Counted from the first letter of the stretch, positions 53,836 through 62,844 are shown. The stretch: 64,000 nt of DNA from Sulfitobacter sp. DSM 110093 (GCF_022788715.1 NZ_CP085167.1:927001-991000); one strand, 5' to 3'. The notes: generated by a model from the sequence alone, not told the origin. Made by a program: numbers and translations.

Positions 53836-55494
53836 ATGGAAGCTGAATTTGTAATCGTCGGGGCGGGCTCTGCAGGCTGCGCCATGGCCTACCGTCTGGC
53901 CGAGGCCGGGCGAAAGGTGATCGTCATCGAACATGGCGGCAGCGACGCGGGACCGTTCATCCAGATGCCTGCTGCACTCAGCTATCCGATGAACATGCCG
54001 CGCTATGATTGGGGCTATAAGTCTGAGCCTGAGCCGCATTTGAACAACCGCGAGCTGGTCTGCCCGCGTGGTAAGGTGATCGGCGGCTCGTCGTCGATCA
54101 ATGGCATGGTCTATGTGCGCGGCCATGCCAAGGACTTCGACCATTGGGAGGAAAGCGGCGCGCAGGGCTGGGGCTATGCCGACGTGCTGCCCTATTACAA
54201 ACGCATGGAGACGTGGCACGAGAACGGCCATGGCGGGGATGCAGCATGGCGCGGCAAGGACGGGCCTTTGCATGTCAGCCGTGGGCCGCGCGCGAACCCT
54301 TTGTTTGACGCCTTTGTGCAGGCTGGGTCGCAGGCCGGGTACCAGATGACCGAAGATTACAACGGAGAGAAGCAAGAGGGCTTTGGCCCCATGGAGCAGA
54401 CGGTCTGGAACGGGCGGCGCTGGTCGGCGGCGAACGCCTATCTGCGGCCTGCGCAAAAGACGGGCAACGTCACCTTGATCCGCGCGCTGGCGCAGCGCGT
54501 GGTGATCGAAGACGGGCGTGCCGTGGGCGTCGAGGTCAAGCGTGGCAAAACGGTCGAGATCATCCGTGCGCAGCGCGAAGTGGTGCTGGCGGCATCATCG
54601 ATTAACTCCCCAAAACTCTTGATGCTATCGGGCATTGGCCCGGCAGCCCATCTGGCCGAGCATGGGATCGATGTGGTCGCAGACCGCCCGGGTGTAGGGC
54701 AGAATTTGCAGGACCATCTGGAGCTTTACATCCAGATGGCCTCAAGCCAACCGATCACGCTCTATAAGCACTGGAACCTGCTGTCCAAGGCGGTGATCGG
54801 GGCGCAGTGGCTTTTTACCAAGACCGGTATGGGGGCGTCGAACCAGTTTGAATCCGCTGCCTTCATCCGCTCCAAGCCCGGCGTGGACTATCCCGATATT
54901 CAATACCATTTCCTGCCAATTGCCGTGCGCTACGACGGGCAGGCAGCGGCCGAGGGGCATGGATTTCAGGCCCACACCGGGCCGATGCGGTCCAAGTCGC
55001 GGGGCGACATCACGCTGCGGTCGGCTGACCCGGCGGAGGCGCCGAAAATCCGCTTTAACTACATGTCGCATCCCGATGACTGGGAGGAATTCCGCACCTG
55101 TATTCGCCTCACGCGGGAGATATTTGGGCAGGAGGCGTTTAAGCCTTTCGTAAAGCACGAAATCCAACCCGGTGCCGCGCTGCAATCGGATGCGGAGCTT
55201 GACAGCTTTATCGCCGAACACGCAGAAAGCGCCTATCATCCATGCGGCACCTGCCGCATGGGCGCGGCCGATGACCGGAACGCCGTAGTCGACCCACAGG
55301 CCCGGGTGATCGGGGTCAAGGGGCTGCGGGTGGCCGACAGCTCAATCTTCCCGCGCATCACCAATGGCAACCTGAACGCGCCGTCGATCATGGTAGGAGA
55401 GAAGGTTTCGGACCTGTTGCTGGGCCGCGATCCGCTGCCCCGCGCCAATGACGAACCTTGGATGCATCCAAACTGGCAGGTGGCGCAGCGTTGA
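53836..55494 (+). CDS. betA: Choline dehydrogenase
   Basis: A 552-residue FAD-dependent GMC oxidoreductase oxidising choline to betaine aldehyde (and further). The FAD motif [10 protein letters not shown] is at residues 6-15, the GMC signature [19 protein letters not shown] lies near residue 85, and the catalytic His is in [10 protein letters not shown] near 467. It is membrane-associated. GGAAGGTGA precedes the ATG at 53836. Together with betB it makes the osmoprotectant glycine betaine or feeds it to catabolism. No choline importer or betC is adjacent. Confidence 0.96.
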   Translation: MEAEFVIVGAGSAGCAMAYRLAEAGRKVIVIEHGGSDAGPFIQMPAALSYPMNMPRYDWGYKSEPEPHLNNRELVCPRGKVIGGSSSINGMVYVRGHAKDFDHWEESGAQGWGYADVLPYYKRMETWHENGHGGDAAWRGKDGPLHVSRGPRANPLFDAFVQAGSQAGYQMTEDYNGEKQEGFGPMEQTVWNGRRWSAANAYLRPAQKTGNVTLIRALAQRVVIEDGRAVGVEVKRGKTVEIIRAQREVVLAASSINSPKLLMLSGIGPAAHLAEHGIDVVADRPGVGQNLQDHLELYIQMASSQPITLYKHWNLLSKAVIGAQWLFTKTGMGASNQFESAAFIRSKPGVDYPDIQYHFLPIAVRYDGQAAAEGHGFQAHTGPMRSKSRGDITLRSADPAEAPKIRFNYMSHPDDWEEFRTCIRLTREIFGQEAFKPFVKHEIQPGAALQSDAELDSFIAEHAESAYHPCGTCRMGAADDRNAVVDPQARVIGVKGLRVADSSIFPRITNGNLNAPSIMVGEKVSDLLLGRDPLPRANDEPWMHPNWQVAQR

Positions 55495-55555
55495 TCGTTA
55501 ACCTCTCTTAATTCGGACTCTTGAAGCTGGCGGGGCAGGGCGTCATACCTGCCGC

Positions 55556-56230
55556 ATGTTAAGGATTTGTTCACTTTTCGTCCTCAGTCTCTCGCTGAGC
55601 TTTGGGGCCGCTTCGGCTGGGGCGCAGACCGTCTCTGGCGTGGTGCGTGTGATTGATGGGGATACCTTCGATCTTGGCGGTACGCGCATTCGTTTGCATG
55701 GGATCGACGCGCTTGAGGCGCGCCAAACCTGTGAGACCGAGGGCGGGCAGCCCTGGGCCTGCGGCGATTGGACAACGAGGGAGGTGCGCGACCGTTATCA
55801 AGGGGAACAAGCCCAGTGCGAAGAACTGGATCGGGACCGCTATGAGCGTATCGTGGCGCGATGCCGTATAGATGGCGTCGACGTGGGGCAGGCGCTGGTG
55901 CAGGAGGGGCTGGCCTTTGCCTATCGCAAATACTCGATGGATTATGATCTGGATGAAAAAGCCGCCTTTGTCGCGGCGCGCGGGATTCATGGCTTCAAAA
56001 CGGTGTCCCCTGCGCGTTATCGCGTGACCCGACGCAGCGGGGCGGAACCCGAGCGTCCCGAAGGAAGCTGCCAGATCAAGGGGAACATCAGCGCCAAGGG
56101 AACCAAGATTTATCACATGCCGGGGCAGAGTTTTTACAGCCGCACCCGGATCAGCAGCCAAAATGGAGAGCGTTGGTTCTGTTCCGAGGCGGAAGCCCGC
56201 GGCGCTGGCTGGCGACGCGCACAGCGCTGA
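55556..56230 (+). CDS. Exported thermonuclease-family (SNase-like) nuclease
   Basis: A 224-residue protein. A signal peptide ends near residue 24 (ASAGAQ). The SNase fold has VRVIDGDTFDLGGTRIRLHG (Asp metal ligand and the first Arg region), ELDRDRYERIVARC (Glu/Arg) and a helical end, about residues 27-145. A C-terminal domain (about 165-224) with CQIKGNIS and GERWFCSEAEARGAGWR is a cysteine-containing module found on several SNase proteins and probably forms a disulfide. Acts in periplasm or outside the cell. Confidence 0.88.
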   Translation: MLRICSLFVLSLSLSFGAASAGAQTVSGVVRVIDGDTFDLGGTRIRLHGIDALEARQTCETEGGQPWACGDWTTREVRDRYQGEQAQCEELDRDRYERIVARCRIDGVDVGQALVQEGLAFAYRKYSMDYDLDEKAAFVAARGIHGFKTVSPARYRVTRRSGAEPERPEGSCQIKGNISAKGTKIYHMPGQSFYSRTRISSQNGERWFCSEAEARGAGWRRAQR

Positions 56231-57631
56231 TCACTCTACCCGATAGGGCAGCACGTCGCGCAGATGCGGGTCAACAACCAACTGCCGTTCCAGCGGTGGT
56301 ACAGAACGTTGATGGCAATCGCGCCGTTCGCAGATGCGGCAGGAAATGCCAATCGGCTCAAAGGCTTCGGCGCGATTGATGTCCATCCCATCGGCGTAAA
56401 CTAGCGCGGGCGCATGGCGCACCTCGCACCCCAAAGAGATCGCGTAGCGCCGCACTGGCGCCCCAAACCGTCCCGCCGGTTTCGAGATGTCGCGCGCCAG
56501 ACTAATATAGCGCACCCCATCCGGCGTTTCGGCCAATTGCCGCAGAAAACGGCCGGGCGTCTCAAAGGCGCGGTGCACATTCCACAGCGGGCAAGCGCCC
56601 CCAAAGCGCGCGAATTGCAGCCGCGTTGCAGAGTGGCGTTTGGTGATTGTGCCGGCTTGATCGACACGCACAAAGAAGAAGGGGATGCCCTTCGCCCCGG
56701 GCCGCTGTAAGGTCGATAGGCGATGTGCCACCTGTTCGATCGACGCGCCGAAATGCCCGGCTAGAACCTCAAGGTCATGGCGGCAGGCCTGGGCCTTTTC
56801 CAGAAAACGCCCATAGGGTAATAGCGCCGCCCCAGCGAAGTAATTGGCCAGCCCGATTTTGGCGATGTCTCGCGCAGCGGCGCTGTGGAACCGGGCCAGA
56901 TCAAGTGTCGCCTCTAGCAGTGCATCTTGCCGGGTTAGCGCCACTTGCAGCAAAAGCTGAAAGGTCTGCGTCTCAGGTGCCGCGCGGGAAGAGAGCTGCA
57001 GCGTTTTACTGGCCGGATCGTAAGCGCGCAGGCGGTCATCATCGTCGAAAACCACTGACACTCCGGCGTTGCTGAGAGTGGCCATCGCCGTCGTCCGGGC
57101 ATCGCCAGTCGTGCCTTTGCGGGTGGCAAAATGTTCTGCCGCACGGTCGACCGCATCAATGTAATTGTCGCAATAGTGAAAGAAGTCCCGCACCTCTTCC
57201 CACGGAGAGGGGGTGGCGCGGGCATCCTCGCGCCCCAATGCTTCGTCCAATGAGGCAAGTCGTTCGTGCACCTGCCGGTAGCTTTGGTGTAGGGCTAGAA
57301 ATGCATGCGCGAGCCCCGGTGCGTTAGACGCGGTAAGACGCAGATCAGCCGTTGGTGGCGTCTTTCCAGCGAAAATTGGATCGGCCAGGGCTTCGCGCAG
57401 ATCGCTTACCAATCGCTCTCCGTCACCACTGGAAAGCTCGGTCACATCCAGCCCAAACTCTGAAGCTAGCGCCAGCACGACACTGGTGCTGACGGGGCGG
57501 TTGTTGTTTTCCATCTGGTTGAGATAGGGCAGGGATACGCCAAGCCGGGCGGCAAAGTCTTTTTGCGTCAGCCCCGCGCGCGTGCGGGTTTCACGCAGTT
57601 TCACACCGGCGTAGAGTTTTTGGATCGCCAT
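56231..57631 (-). CDS. pccR: Short-chain fatty acyl-CoA regulator PccR (ScfR family)
   Basis: A 466-residue regulator. The N-terminal HTH (about residues 8-62, LRETRTRAGLTQKDFAARLG) is XRE type. The middle has an M78/IrrE-like region with FATRKGTTG and RDIAKIGLANYFAGAALLPYG, and the C-terminal DUF2083-type region has a cysteine cluster, CRICERRDCHQRS. The family (PccR, RamB) senses acyl-CoA and controls propionyl-CoA and related pathways; Rhodobacter sphaeroides PccR controls propionyl-CoA carboxylase. pccB is nearby and TTTGCAAA boxes overlap its own ribosome site. Confidence 0.93.
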   Translation of the reverse strand: MAIQKLYAGVKLRETRTRAGLTQKDFAARLGVSLPYLNQMENNNRPVSTSVVLALASEFGLDVTELSSGDGERLVSDLREALADPIFAGKTPPTADLRLTASNAPGLAHAFLALHQSYRQVHERLASLDEALGREDARATPSPWEEVRDFFHYCDNYIDAVDRAAEHFATRKGTTGDARTTAMATLSNAGVSVVFDDDDRLRAYDPASKTLQLSSRAAPETQTFQLLLQVALTRQDALLEATLDLARFHSAAARDIAKIGLANYFAGAALLPYGRFLEKAQACRHDLEVLAGHFGASIEQVAHRLSTLQRPGAKGIPFFFVRVDQAGTITKRHSATRLQFARFGGACPLWNVHRAFETPGRFLRQLAETPDGVRYISLARDISKPAGRFGAPVRRYAISLGCEVRHAPALVYADGMDINRAEAFEPIGISCRICERRDCHQRSVPPLERQLVVDPHLRDVLPYRVE

Positions 57632-57640
57632 CCGCGCCCC

Positions 57641-57679
57641 TTTGCAACTTTGCAGTTTCCCGCAGCGTAGCTTTGCAAA
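57641..57679. promoter_or_regulatory. PccR box cluster at the pccR start
   Basis: TTTGCAAC-TTTGCAGT (57641-57656) are two abutting near-matches to the TTTGCAAA box. A perfect TTTGCAAA follows at 57672-57679. They lie 10-48 bp upstream of the pccR ATG (minus strand), and the first overlaps the AAAGGGG ribosome site. This indicates autoregulation. Confidence 0.65.
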
Positions 57680-57716
57680 CTGATGGTCGCAAGGTGGGTC
57701 GCGTGGCTAACGCAGG

Positions 57717-58931
57717 TTACAGGCCCAAGACCTTCTCGCGGTGAATTACCAGCCAGATCGACCCGACCGAGGCGATGGCCGTCAGCAGCATCAGCCACAA
57801 AAGCGGATAGGCCCCTGTTTCAGGGGTAAGCAGCGCCCCCGCCAGTGCGCTAAGCGCCGCGCCGCCAACGATCATGATCGCCCCGCCAAGACCAGAGGCC
57901 GTGCCCGCCAGATGTGGGCGCACGGACAGCATGCCAGCGGTGGCATTGGGGATGCACAGCCCATTGCCCAGACCCACCAGCGTCATCAGTCCAAAAAAGC
58001 TGAGTGGGGAGCCGTAGCCGGCGAGGAAGATTAGCAGCGATACTGTGCCGCCAACCGCGTTGGAAATGCAGCCCCAAAGCACCAGCGTATTAACCCCGTA
58101 GCGGGTCGCGGTGCGCGCGGTGATGAAATTGCCGACGAAATAGCCAATGGCTGGCGCGCCGAAATAGATGCCCAGCACAGCCGGTTCCATCCCAAACACC
58201 ACGGTCCCCACGAAGGGCGCACCGCCGAGATAGGCAAAAAATGCACCCGAACAGAAGCCCGTCGCCAGCGCATAACCCCAAAAACGTGGGGAACGCAGGA
58301 GTTCAGGGTATTCACCAAACTGTTGGGCCAAAGATTTGCCACTTGCACGGGCCGTTTCGCCCAAATCTGCCCACGCGGCCCAGAACACAAGCCCGCCAAG
58401 GATGAGCATCGCCCAGAAGGAAGCCTGCCAACCAAAGGCTTGTTCTAGCAGGCCGCCCACGGCGGGGCTGATCATCGGCACCAGCGCCATGCCCATGGTG
58501 ACATAGCCGATCATCGAAGCTGACTGTTCTTGGGTGTAAAGATCGCGGATCACCGCACGGCTGAGAACCATGCCGGTGGCGATGACGGCTTGCGCCATCC
58601 GAAAGACAAGAAAGATGCCGATATTGGGTGCAAGCAGGCAGCCAACAGTCGCCCCAAGAAACAGCCCCAACCCCCAAAGCATAACGCGCCGCCGCCCAAG
58701 GTTGTCCGAGATTGGACCGATGAAAATCTGCAATATCCCGCTGAAGAACAGATACAGCGGCACCGAAAGCTGGATGACAGCGTAATCCGTGCCGAAATGC
58801 TCTGCCATTTTGGGCAGGCTTGGCAGGAATATGTTCATCACCATGGCCGAAAGCCCCGCAAGCAGGATCAGCGTGGAAATGTGGGGCGGGGTCGTTCGGT
58901 CTAAATACCGGACACGGGGGAGATCGCTCAT
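57717..58931 (-). CDS. Bcr/CflA family multidrug MFS transporter
   Basis: A 404-residue transporter with 12 transmembrane helices of the major facilitator superfamily. The Bcr/CflA-type motifs IGPISDNLGRRRVMLWGL (motif A, about residues 65-82) and RAVIRDLYTQEQSASMIGYV are seen. I chose the ATG at 58931, giving MSDLPRVRYLDRT; an in-frame ATG at 58961 lies upstream. It probably exports hydrophobic drugs or sulfonamide-like compounds. It is divergent from pccB across a region that contains PccR boxes, so it may share regulation. Confidence 0.9.
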   Translation of the reverse strand: MSDLPRVRYLDRTTPPHISTLILLAGLSAMVMNIFLPSLPKMAEHFGTDYAVIQLSVPLYLFFSGILQIFIGPISDNLGRRRVMLWGLGLFLGATVGCLLAPNIGIFLVFRMAQAVIATGMVLSRAVIRDLYTQEQSASMIGYVTMGMALVPMISPAVGGLLEQAFGWQASFWAMLILGGLVFWAAWADLGETARASGKSLAQQFGEYPELLRSPRFWGYALATGFCSGAFFAYLGGAPFVGTVVFGMEPAVLGIYFGAPAIGYFVGNFITARTATRYGVNTLVLWGCISNAVGGTVSLLIFLAGYGSPLSFFGLMTLVGLGNGLCIPNATAGMLSVRPHLAGTASGLGGAIMIVGGAALSALAGALLTPETGAYPLLWLMLLTAIASVGSIWLVIHREKVLGL

Positions 58932-59022
58932 GCTATGGCAAGTAGTCGGGGGTGTGGGCAATGTCCATGTTAACTAGATTGATTTGCAACTTTTCAATTT
59001 GCCGTTCAGTCTATGTATTAGT

Positions 59023-59038
59023 TTTGCAAATTTGCAAA
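59023..59038. promoter_or_regulatory. Tandem PccR boxes upstream of pccB
   Basis: Two perfect TTTGCAAA copies abut at 59023-59030 and 59031-59038, about 63 bp before pccB. A near-match TTTGCAAC lies at 58983-58990 in the same divergent region. The box is itself palindromic, so it reads alike on both strands. Confidence 0.75.
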
Positions 59039-59100
59039 AATGCGCTTTGGTCGTCTGCGCTCCTCCGATAGACTGGTCAAAATCACAATAGGGGTGCGTC

Positions 59101-60633
59101 ATGAAAGACATTCTCGAACAACTGGAGCAGCGCCGCGAAGATGCGCGCTTGGGCGGCGGTCAAGCGCGGATCGATGCGCAGCATGGCCGTGGCAAGCTGA
59201 CGGCGCGCGAGCGGGTCGATCTGCTGCTCGACGAAGGCTCGTTTGAGGAATTCGACATGTTCGTCACCCACCGCTGCACCGATTTCGGCATGCAGGATCA
59301 AAAGCCCGCAGGCGACGGTGTGGTCACAGGATGGGGCACGGTTAACGGCCGTCTTGTCTATGTCTTTAGTCAGGATTTCACTGTTTTTGGTGGCTCCCTT
59401 TCGGAAACACACGCACAGAAGATTTGCAAAATCATGGACATGGCCGTGCAAAACGGCGCACCTGTGATCGGCATTAACGATTCCGGCGGCGCGCGTATTC
59501 AAGAAGGCGTCGCAAGCCTTGCAGGCTATGCCGAGGTGTTTCAGCGCAACATCGAAGCCTCGGGTGTGATCCCGCAGATCAGCGTGATCATGGGCCCCTG
59601 CGCGGGCGGGGCGGTCTATTCGCCTGCGATGACCGATTTCATCTTCATGGTCAAAGACAGCTCTTATATGTTCGTGACCGGCCCTGATGTGGTGAAAACC
59701 GTCACCAACGAAGTCGTCACCGCCGAAGAGCTTGGCGGTGCCGTGACCCATACCCGTAAATCCTCCGTGGCTGATGCGGCGTTTGAGAACGATGTCGAAG
59801 CGCTCGCCGAAGTGCGCCGCCTTGTTGATCTGCTTCCCGCCAACAACCGCGAGAAACCACCCGTTCGGCCCTTCTTTGATGATCCCAACCGGATCGAGCC
59901 GTCGCTCGACACGTTGGTCCCGGCCAATGCCAATACCCCCTATGACATGAAGGAATTGATCCTAAAGCTGGGAGATGAGGGCGACTTCTATGAAATCCAA
60001 GAGGAATTCGCCAAGAACATCATCACCGGTTTCATCCGCCTTGAGGGGCGTACCGTCGGCGTTGTGGCCAACCAACCGATGGTGCTGGCGGGCTGCCTCG
60101 ACATTGATAGTTCCCGTAAGGCCGCACGTTTCGTGCGCTTTTGCGATGCATTCGAAATCCCGATCCTGACCCTCGTAGACGTGCCCGGCTTCCTGCCAGG
60201 CACCGGTCAGGAATTCGGCGGCGTCATCAAGCATGGTGCGAAACTGCTGTTCGCCTATGGCGAAGCAACCGTGCCGATGGTCACAGTGATCACCCGCAAA
60301 GCCTATGGCGGCGCCTATGACGTGATGGCCTCCAAACACCTCCGGTCTGACTTTAACTACGCCTGGCCCACGGCCGAGGTCGCCGTGATGGGCGCCAAAG
60401 GCGCGACCGAGATCATCCACCGCAAAGACCTGAACGATCCCGAAAAGATCGCGCAGCACGCGAAGGATTACGAAGACCGGTTCGCCAATCCCTTTGTCGC
60501 CGCCGAACGCGGTTTCATCGACGAAGTGATCCAGCCGCGCAGCACCCGCAAACGGGTCGCCCGCGCCTTCGCCTCCCTACGCAACAAAAAAGTGCAGACC
60601 CCGTGGAAGAAGCACGACAACATCCCGCTCTGA
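59101..60633 (+). CDS. pccB: Propionyl-CoA carboxylase beta (carboxyltransferase) subunit
   Basis: A 510-residue carboxyltransferase of biotin-dependent propionyl-CoA carboxylase, which makes methylmalonyl-CoA from propionyl-CoA. The N-terminal [18 protein letters not shown] and [18 protein letters not shown] segments are typical. The acyl-CoA pocket has [20 protein letters not shown], and the C-terminal carboxybiotin half has [20 protein letters not shown] and [15 protein letters not shown]. The length fits PccB rather than acetyl-CoA carboxylase. Regulated by PccR boxes immediately upstream. Confidence 0.97.
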   Translation: MKDILEQLEQRREDARLGGGQARIDAQHGRGKLTARERVDLLLDEGSFEEFDMFVTHRCTDFGMQDQKPAGDGVVTGWGTVNGRLVYVFSQDFTVFGGSLSETHAQKICKIMDMAVQNGAPVIGINDSGGARIQEGVASLAGYAEVFQRNIEASGVIPQISVIMGPCAGGAVYSPAMTDFIFMVKDSSYMFVTGPDVVKTVTNEVVTAEELGGAVTHTRKSSVADAAFENDVEALAEVRRLVDLLPANNREKPPVRPFFDDPNRIEPSLDTLVPANANTPYDMKELILKLGDEGDFYEIQEEFAKNIITGFIRLEGRTVGVVANQPMVLAGCLDIDSSRKAARFVRFCDAFEIPILTLVDVPGFLPGTGQEFGGVIKHGAKLLFAYGEATVPMVTVITRKAYGGAYDVMASKHLRSDFNYAWPTAEVAVMGAKGATEIIHRKDLNDPEKIAQHAKDYEDRFANPFVAAERGFIDEVIQPRSTRKRVARAFASLRNKKVQTPWKKHDNIPL

Positions 60634-60671
60634 GCACCGCCATGCAGTTTCATCCTTTCTTAAATACCGAT

Positions 60672-60704
60672 CCCACCGAGGCCGCATGCGGAACCCTCGG
60701 CGGG
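60672..60704 (+). terminator. Branched hairpin after pccB, possible terminator or attenuator
   Basis: CCCACCGAGG (60672-60681) pairs with CCTCGGCGGG (60695-60704), with one mismatch, around an internal CCGC-AT-GCGG palindrome. It begins 38 bases after the pccB stop and has no following T run. Confidence 0.4.
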
Positions 60705-60738
60705 CTGGGTGGTTTCCTTCGCAAAGGAGGGTCACCCC

Positions 60739-60993
60739 ATGCCAAATTCATCCATCAAAGACGAAGAGACCTACAAATCCCTGCGCGAGGATGGGGCGAG
60801 CAAGGAGAAAGCCGCCCGCATCGCCAATGCGCAGGCCAACGACAGCCAGCATCCCGGCAAGAAGGGGGGCAAGCAGCCGCCTTACGAGGATTGGACCAAG
60901 GACGACCTCTACGACCGGGCGCAGGAACTTGGGATCGAGGGGCGCTCGGACATGGACAAGGACGCGCTGATCAACGCGCTGCGCAACCATTAA
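60739..60993 (+). CDS. Small protein with Rho-N-like (SAP-type) helical domain
   Basis: An 84-residue protein. The N-terminal half KDEETYKSLREDGASKEKAA and the glycine-lysine linker precede a Rho termination factor N-terminal-like helix pair, WTKDDLYDRAQELGIEGRSD then MDKDALINALRNH (about residues 50-84). Such small proteins are common in bacteria and bind nucleic acid in some cases. AAAGGAGG precedes the ATG at 60739. The function here is unknown; the position between pccB and pccA is probably incidental. Confidence 0.8.
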   Translation: MPNSSIKDEETYKSLREDGASKEKAARIANAQANDSQHPGKKGGKQPPYEDWTKDDLYDRAQELGIEGRSDMDKDALINALRNH

Positions 60994-61001
60994 CCGCGGG
61001 A

Positions 61002-61391
61002 ATCGCACGCGCGCTGCTGGTTGGTGCGCTTGCATTCGGGCTGGTAACGCCCGCGCTGGCGATTGATGTGCCTTCCGGCCAAGCTATTGATCTTCAAGAG
61101 GTGTTGATCGAGGAATTGGGCGGCGAGACGTGGCTGCGCTTCCGCTTTGTTGCGCCGCAGATTGCAAAAGGGCCGGATGCCATCGCCTATGATCTGGCCG
61201 CGCCTGATATGGAACACCTCTGCGCGGCCGTCGCCCTGCCTTACATGACCGAACACGCGCTTGCGGGGCAGGTAATTGTCGTCTCACTTGCTGACCGTTT
61301 CGTGGAATTCGGCGCCGCTGACCCCGACGCGACCCAGTATTTCGAAGCGTTCCGCGCCCAGGATGGCACCTGCATCTGGGAGGGTTTGTGA
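61002..61391 (+). CDS. DUF6497-type exported protein with no clear start codon
   Basis: A coding frame of about 129 residues ends at the TGA at 61389-61391. It begins with a signal peptide (ALLVGALAFGLVTPALA) and then a mature part with IDLQEVLIEELGGETWLRFRF, VALPYMTEHALAGQVIVVSLA and GTCIWEGL, which I recall as DUF6497. No ATG, GTG or TTG is found in frame within 100 bp upstream of the signal; ATC at 61002 and CTG at 61014 are the only nearby candidates. So either a non-standard start is used or the 5' end has been lost. The coordinate given is the approximate start. Confidence 0.55.
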   Translation: MARALLVGALAFGLVTPALAIDVPSGQAIDLQEVLIEELGGETWLRFRFVAPQIAKGPDAIAYDLAAPDMEHLCAAVALPYMTEHALAGQVIVVSLADRFVEFGAADPDATQYFEAFRAQDGTCIWEGL

Positions 61392-61605
61392 TGCAGACGC
61401 AATATCTTGCAAGAATCCGCCGATCCCGCATTTGGAATGATGCTTTGGAGTCACAACGCGACCGATTGCGCTTGCAACCGTATCCATTGCCATGTGAATC
61501 GCATATGATGCGGTCAAGGAATACCGACGTATCCCTTGCCTCAGAACCCGGGCTTGGTCGGCATGATGTCGCACCAGGTTCCACTAACATTAATAGGAGA
61601 CTTAC

Positions 61606-61752
61606 ATGTCCAAGAGCATCAAGATGCTGGCAGCTTTCGGTTTCGTCGCAGTCGTTTCCGCCTGCACAAGCGGTCAGACCGAAGAAGAGTTCGTTGTTGT
61701 CGAGCCCGAGCCCATTTCGGTTGAGCCCGTATACACCGGCAAGTACAAGTAA
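61606..61752 (+). CDS. Small lipoprotein, 48 residues
   Basis: A 48-residue protein with TAGGAGA upstream of its ATG. The signal helix MLAAFGFVAVVSAC ends in a lipobox with the Cys near residue 20. The mature part is short and acidic, TEEEFVVVEPEPISVEPVY, ending GKYK. A strong hairpin follows. It is too short for most gene callers but has the hallmarks of a real gene. Function unknown. Confidence 0.7.
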   Translation: MSKSIKMLAAFGFVAVVSACTSGQTEEEFVVVEPEPISVEPVYTGKYK

Positions 61753-61760
61753 TGCCGTTG

Positions 61761-61786
61761 CAGGGCAGGCGTCCGCGCCTGCCCTG
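61761..61786 (+). terminator. Perfect hairpin after the small lipoprotein
   Basis: CAGGGCAGGCG and CGCCTGCCCTG pair over 11 bp around TCCG. It starts 8 bases after the stop. No T run follows, so it may end or stabilise the mRNA. Confidence 0.5.
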
Positions 61787-61821
61787 ATCCCTGCCACCCC
61801 TGCAATCGGGAGGGGTGTGTA

Positions 61822-62181
61822 ATGCCCGCCTATATGCTGAAACACCGCGGGTTCCCGGGCCGTCTGCCCGGCACCGATTTCCAATTCACTGTTCGCCGCC
61901 CGAACCCTAAAGGGGTTACGCCGATCACCCGTCGTGAGCGTCGCAATGACCGCCGCGCGCCGGATCGCCGCGCCGACACTGCCTTTGTCAAAGCGTTGTG
62001 GGAGGCCTTTGGCGAACATCCCTTTGAGCGCGGCAACCTTGATGCAGGCCGTCTTTCGTGGCTCTTTGGCCGCGAGGTGCTGCCCGCGACCGACCCGTTT
62101 GATCCTGCCGATTACGAAGCGCTGTTGGTCTTGGATGTGCCCGCCGCCCGCGCGGCCTTCCCCGAAGCATTCGAGGGTTGA
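61822..62181 (+). CDS. Hypothetical protein, 119 residues
   Basis: A protein with no recognised family. GGGAGGGG precedes the ATG. The middle is basic, TRRERRNDRRAPDRRADT, and then a mixed helical part with ALWEAFGEHPFERGN and a WLFGREVLPATDPFDP segment. No signal peptide or membrane helix is visible. The base composition and codon use resemble neighbours, which supports coding. It sits between pccB and pccA on the same strand. Confidence 0.55.
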   Translation: MPAYMLKHRGFPGRLPGTDFQFTVRRPNPKGVTPITRRERRNDRRAPDRRADTAFVKALWEAFGEHPFERGNLDAGRLSWLFGREVLPATDPFDPADYEALLVLDVPAARAAFPEAFEG

Positions 62182-62503
62182 TAGGCATGTTGTCGCCGCG
62201 CCTCTTTGCAAATCAGCATAGGCTTGCCGAAGTCTTGCCGCCGCGCATGCCCCGCTTGGCGCGGGTGCGGCCTTGGGGCAGATATAAGTCTGTTGGCGGG
62301 GCAGTAATTGTCCAAAGCTCCGCTAAGCATGAAGACCATACCCCTTCCCCTGTCGGGCAGCGGACCAGACCTCTGGCGTCGCTGTCCGACTTTTTACTAA
62401 TGTGGTCTTTTTGGCGCAGGGCATCAAACAGAAGAACCGGCTGGGAACCCTATGCCAATCAGGGCGTTGGTCGGTTAGTTAACAGCAGTGAAGGAACAGG
62501 CTC
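62182..62503. other. 322-bp gap before a small lipoprotein gene
   Basis: No credible gene. Besides the TTTGCAAA at 62205-62212 I see nothing certain; the promoter for the lipoprotein gene and perhaps pccA should be here. Confidence 0.4.
62205..62212. promoter_or_regulatory. Single TTTGCAAA box upstream of the lipoprotein and pccA
   Basis: A perfect copy of the PccR box in the intergenic region before 62504 and 62845. No second copy abuts it, unlike at pccB and pccR. By eye, all perfect TTTGCAAA copies I noticed in the window are in the pcc locus. Confidence 0.45.
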
Positions 62504-62707
62504 ATGTCCATCCGTAATATCATTCTCGCGCTTGGCGCGGCAGCCGGGCTTGCCGCCTGTGGCGACAACATCGGCGAACAAGGTCTGGGCGGCGCAGCCG
62601 TTGGCGCAGGCGCAGCCGCAATCACCGGCGGATCTCTGGCGCAGGGTGCTGCGATCGGTGCGGCAGGCAACGTCGCCTATTGCCAGCTTAACCCCGGCAA
62701 ATGTTAA
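62504..62707 (+). CDS. Small glycine-zipper lipoprotein
   Basis: A 67-residue protein. The signal helix NIILALGAAAGLAAC ends in a lipobox Cys near residue 19. The mature part is Gly/Ala-rich, GLGGAAVGAGAAAITGG, a glycine-zipper pattern seen in small outer-membrane lipoproteins, and ends with two cysteines (CQLNPGKC). Probably outer-membrane. Two hairpins follow before pccA. Confidence 0.7.
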   Translation: MSIRNIILALGAAAGLAACGDNIGEQGLGGAAVGAGAAAITGGSLAQGAAIGAAGNVAYCQLNPGKC

Positions 62708-62723
62708 TCTAAGCCCTCGGACC

Positions 62724-62752
62724 GCTCTGTCCACCATCGGCGTGGGCAGAGC
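62724..62752 (+). promoter_or_regulatory. Hairpin between the lipoprotein and pccA
   Basis: GCTCTGTCCAC (62724-62734) pairs with GTGGGCAGAGC (62742-62752) over 11 bp with one wobble. It precedes the terminator at 62785, so the two could form part of a 5' leader or 3' end of the lipoprotein mRNA. Confidence 0.45.
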
Positions 62753-62784
62753 TTCGGACCCTTCTAACACTACATTCACAGGCA

Positions 62785-62813
62785 CCGCGCAGCCCCGGCT
62801 GACGCGGCTTTTT
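62785..62813 (+). terminator. Intrinsic terminator immediately before pccA
   Basis: CCGCGCAGC pairs with GCTG and CGCGG (one bulged A) around CCCG, followed by CTTTTTG. It ends only 31 bp before the pccA ATG and 19 bp before its AAAGGA ribosome site. Confidence 0.8.
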
Positions 62814-62844
62814 GCGTTGCCTGTCACCGTCAAAGGAACTGCTG

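Noticed and set aside
61388..61822. A 144-codon plus-strand frame between DUF6497 and the 119-residue gene
   Set aside because: It overlaps the small lipoprotein in another frame, has no ribosome site and no family-like composition.
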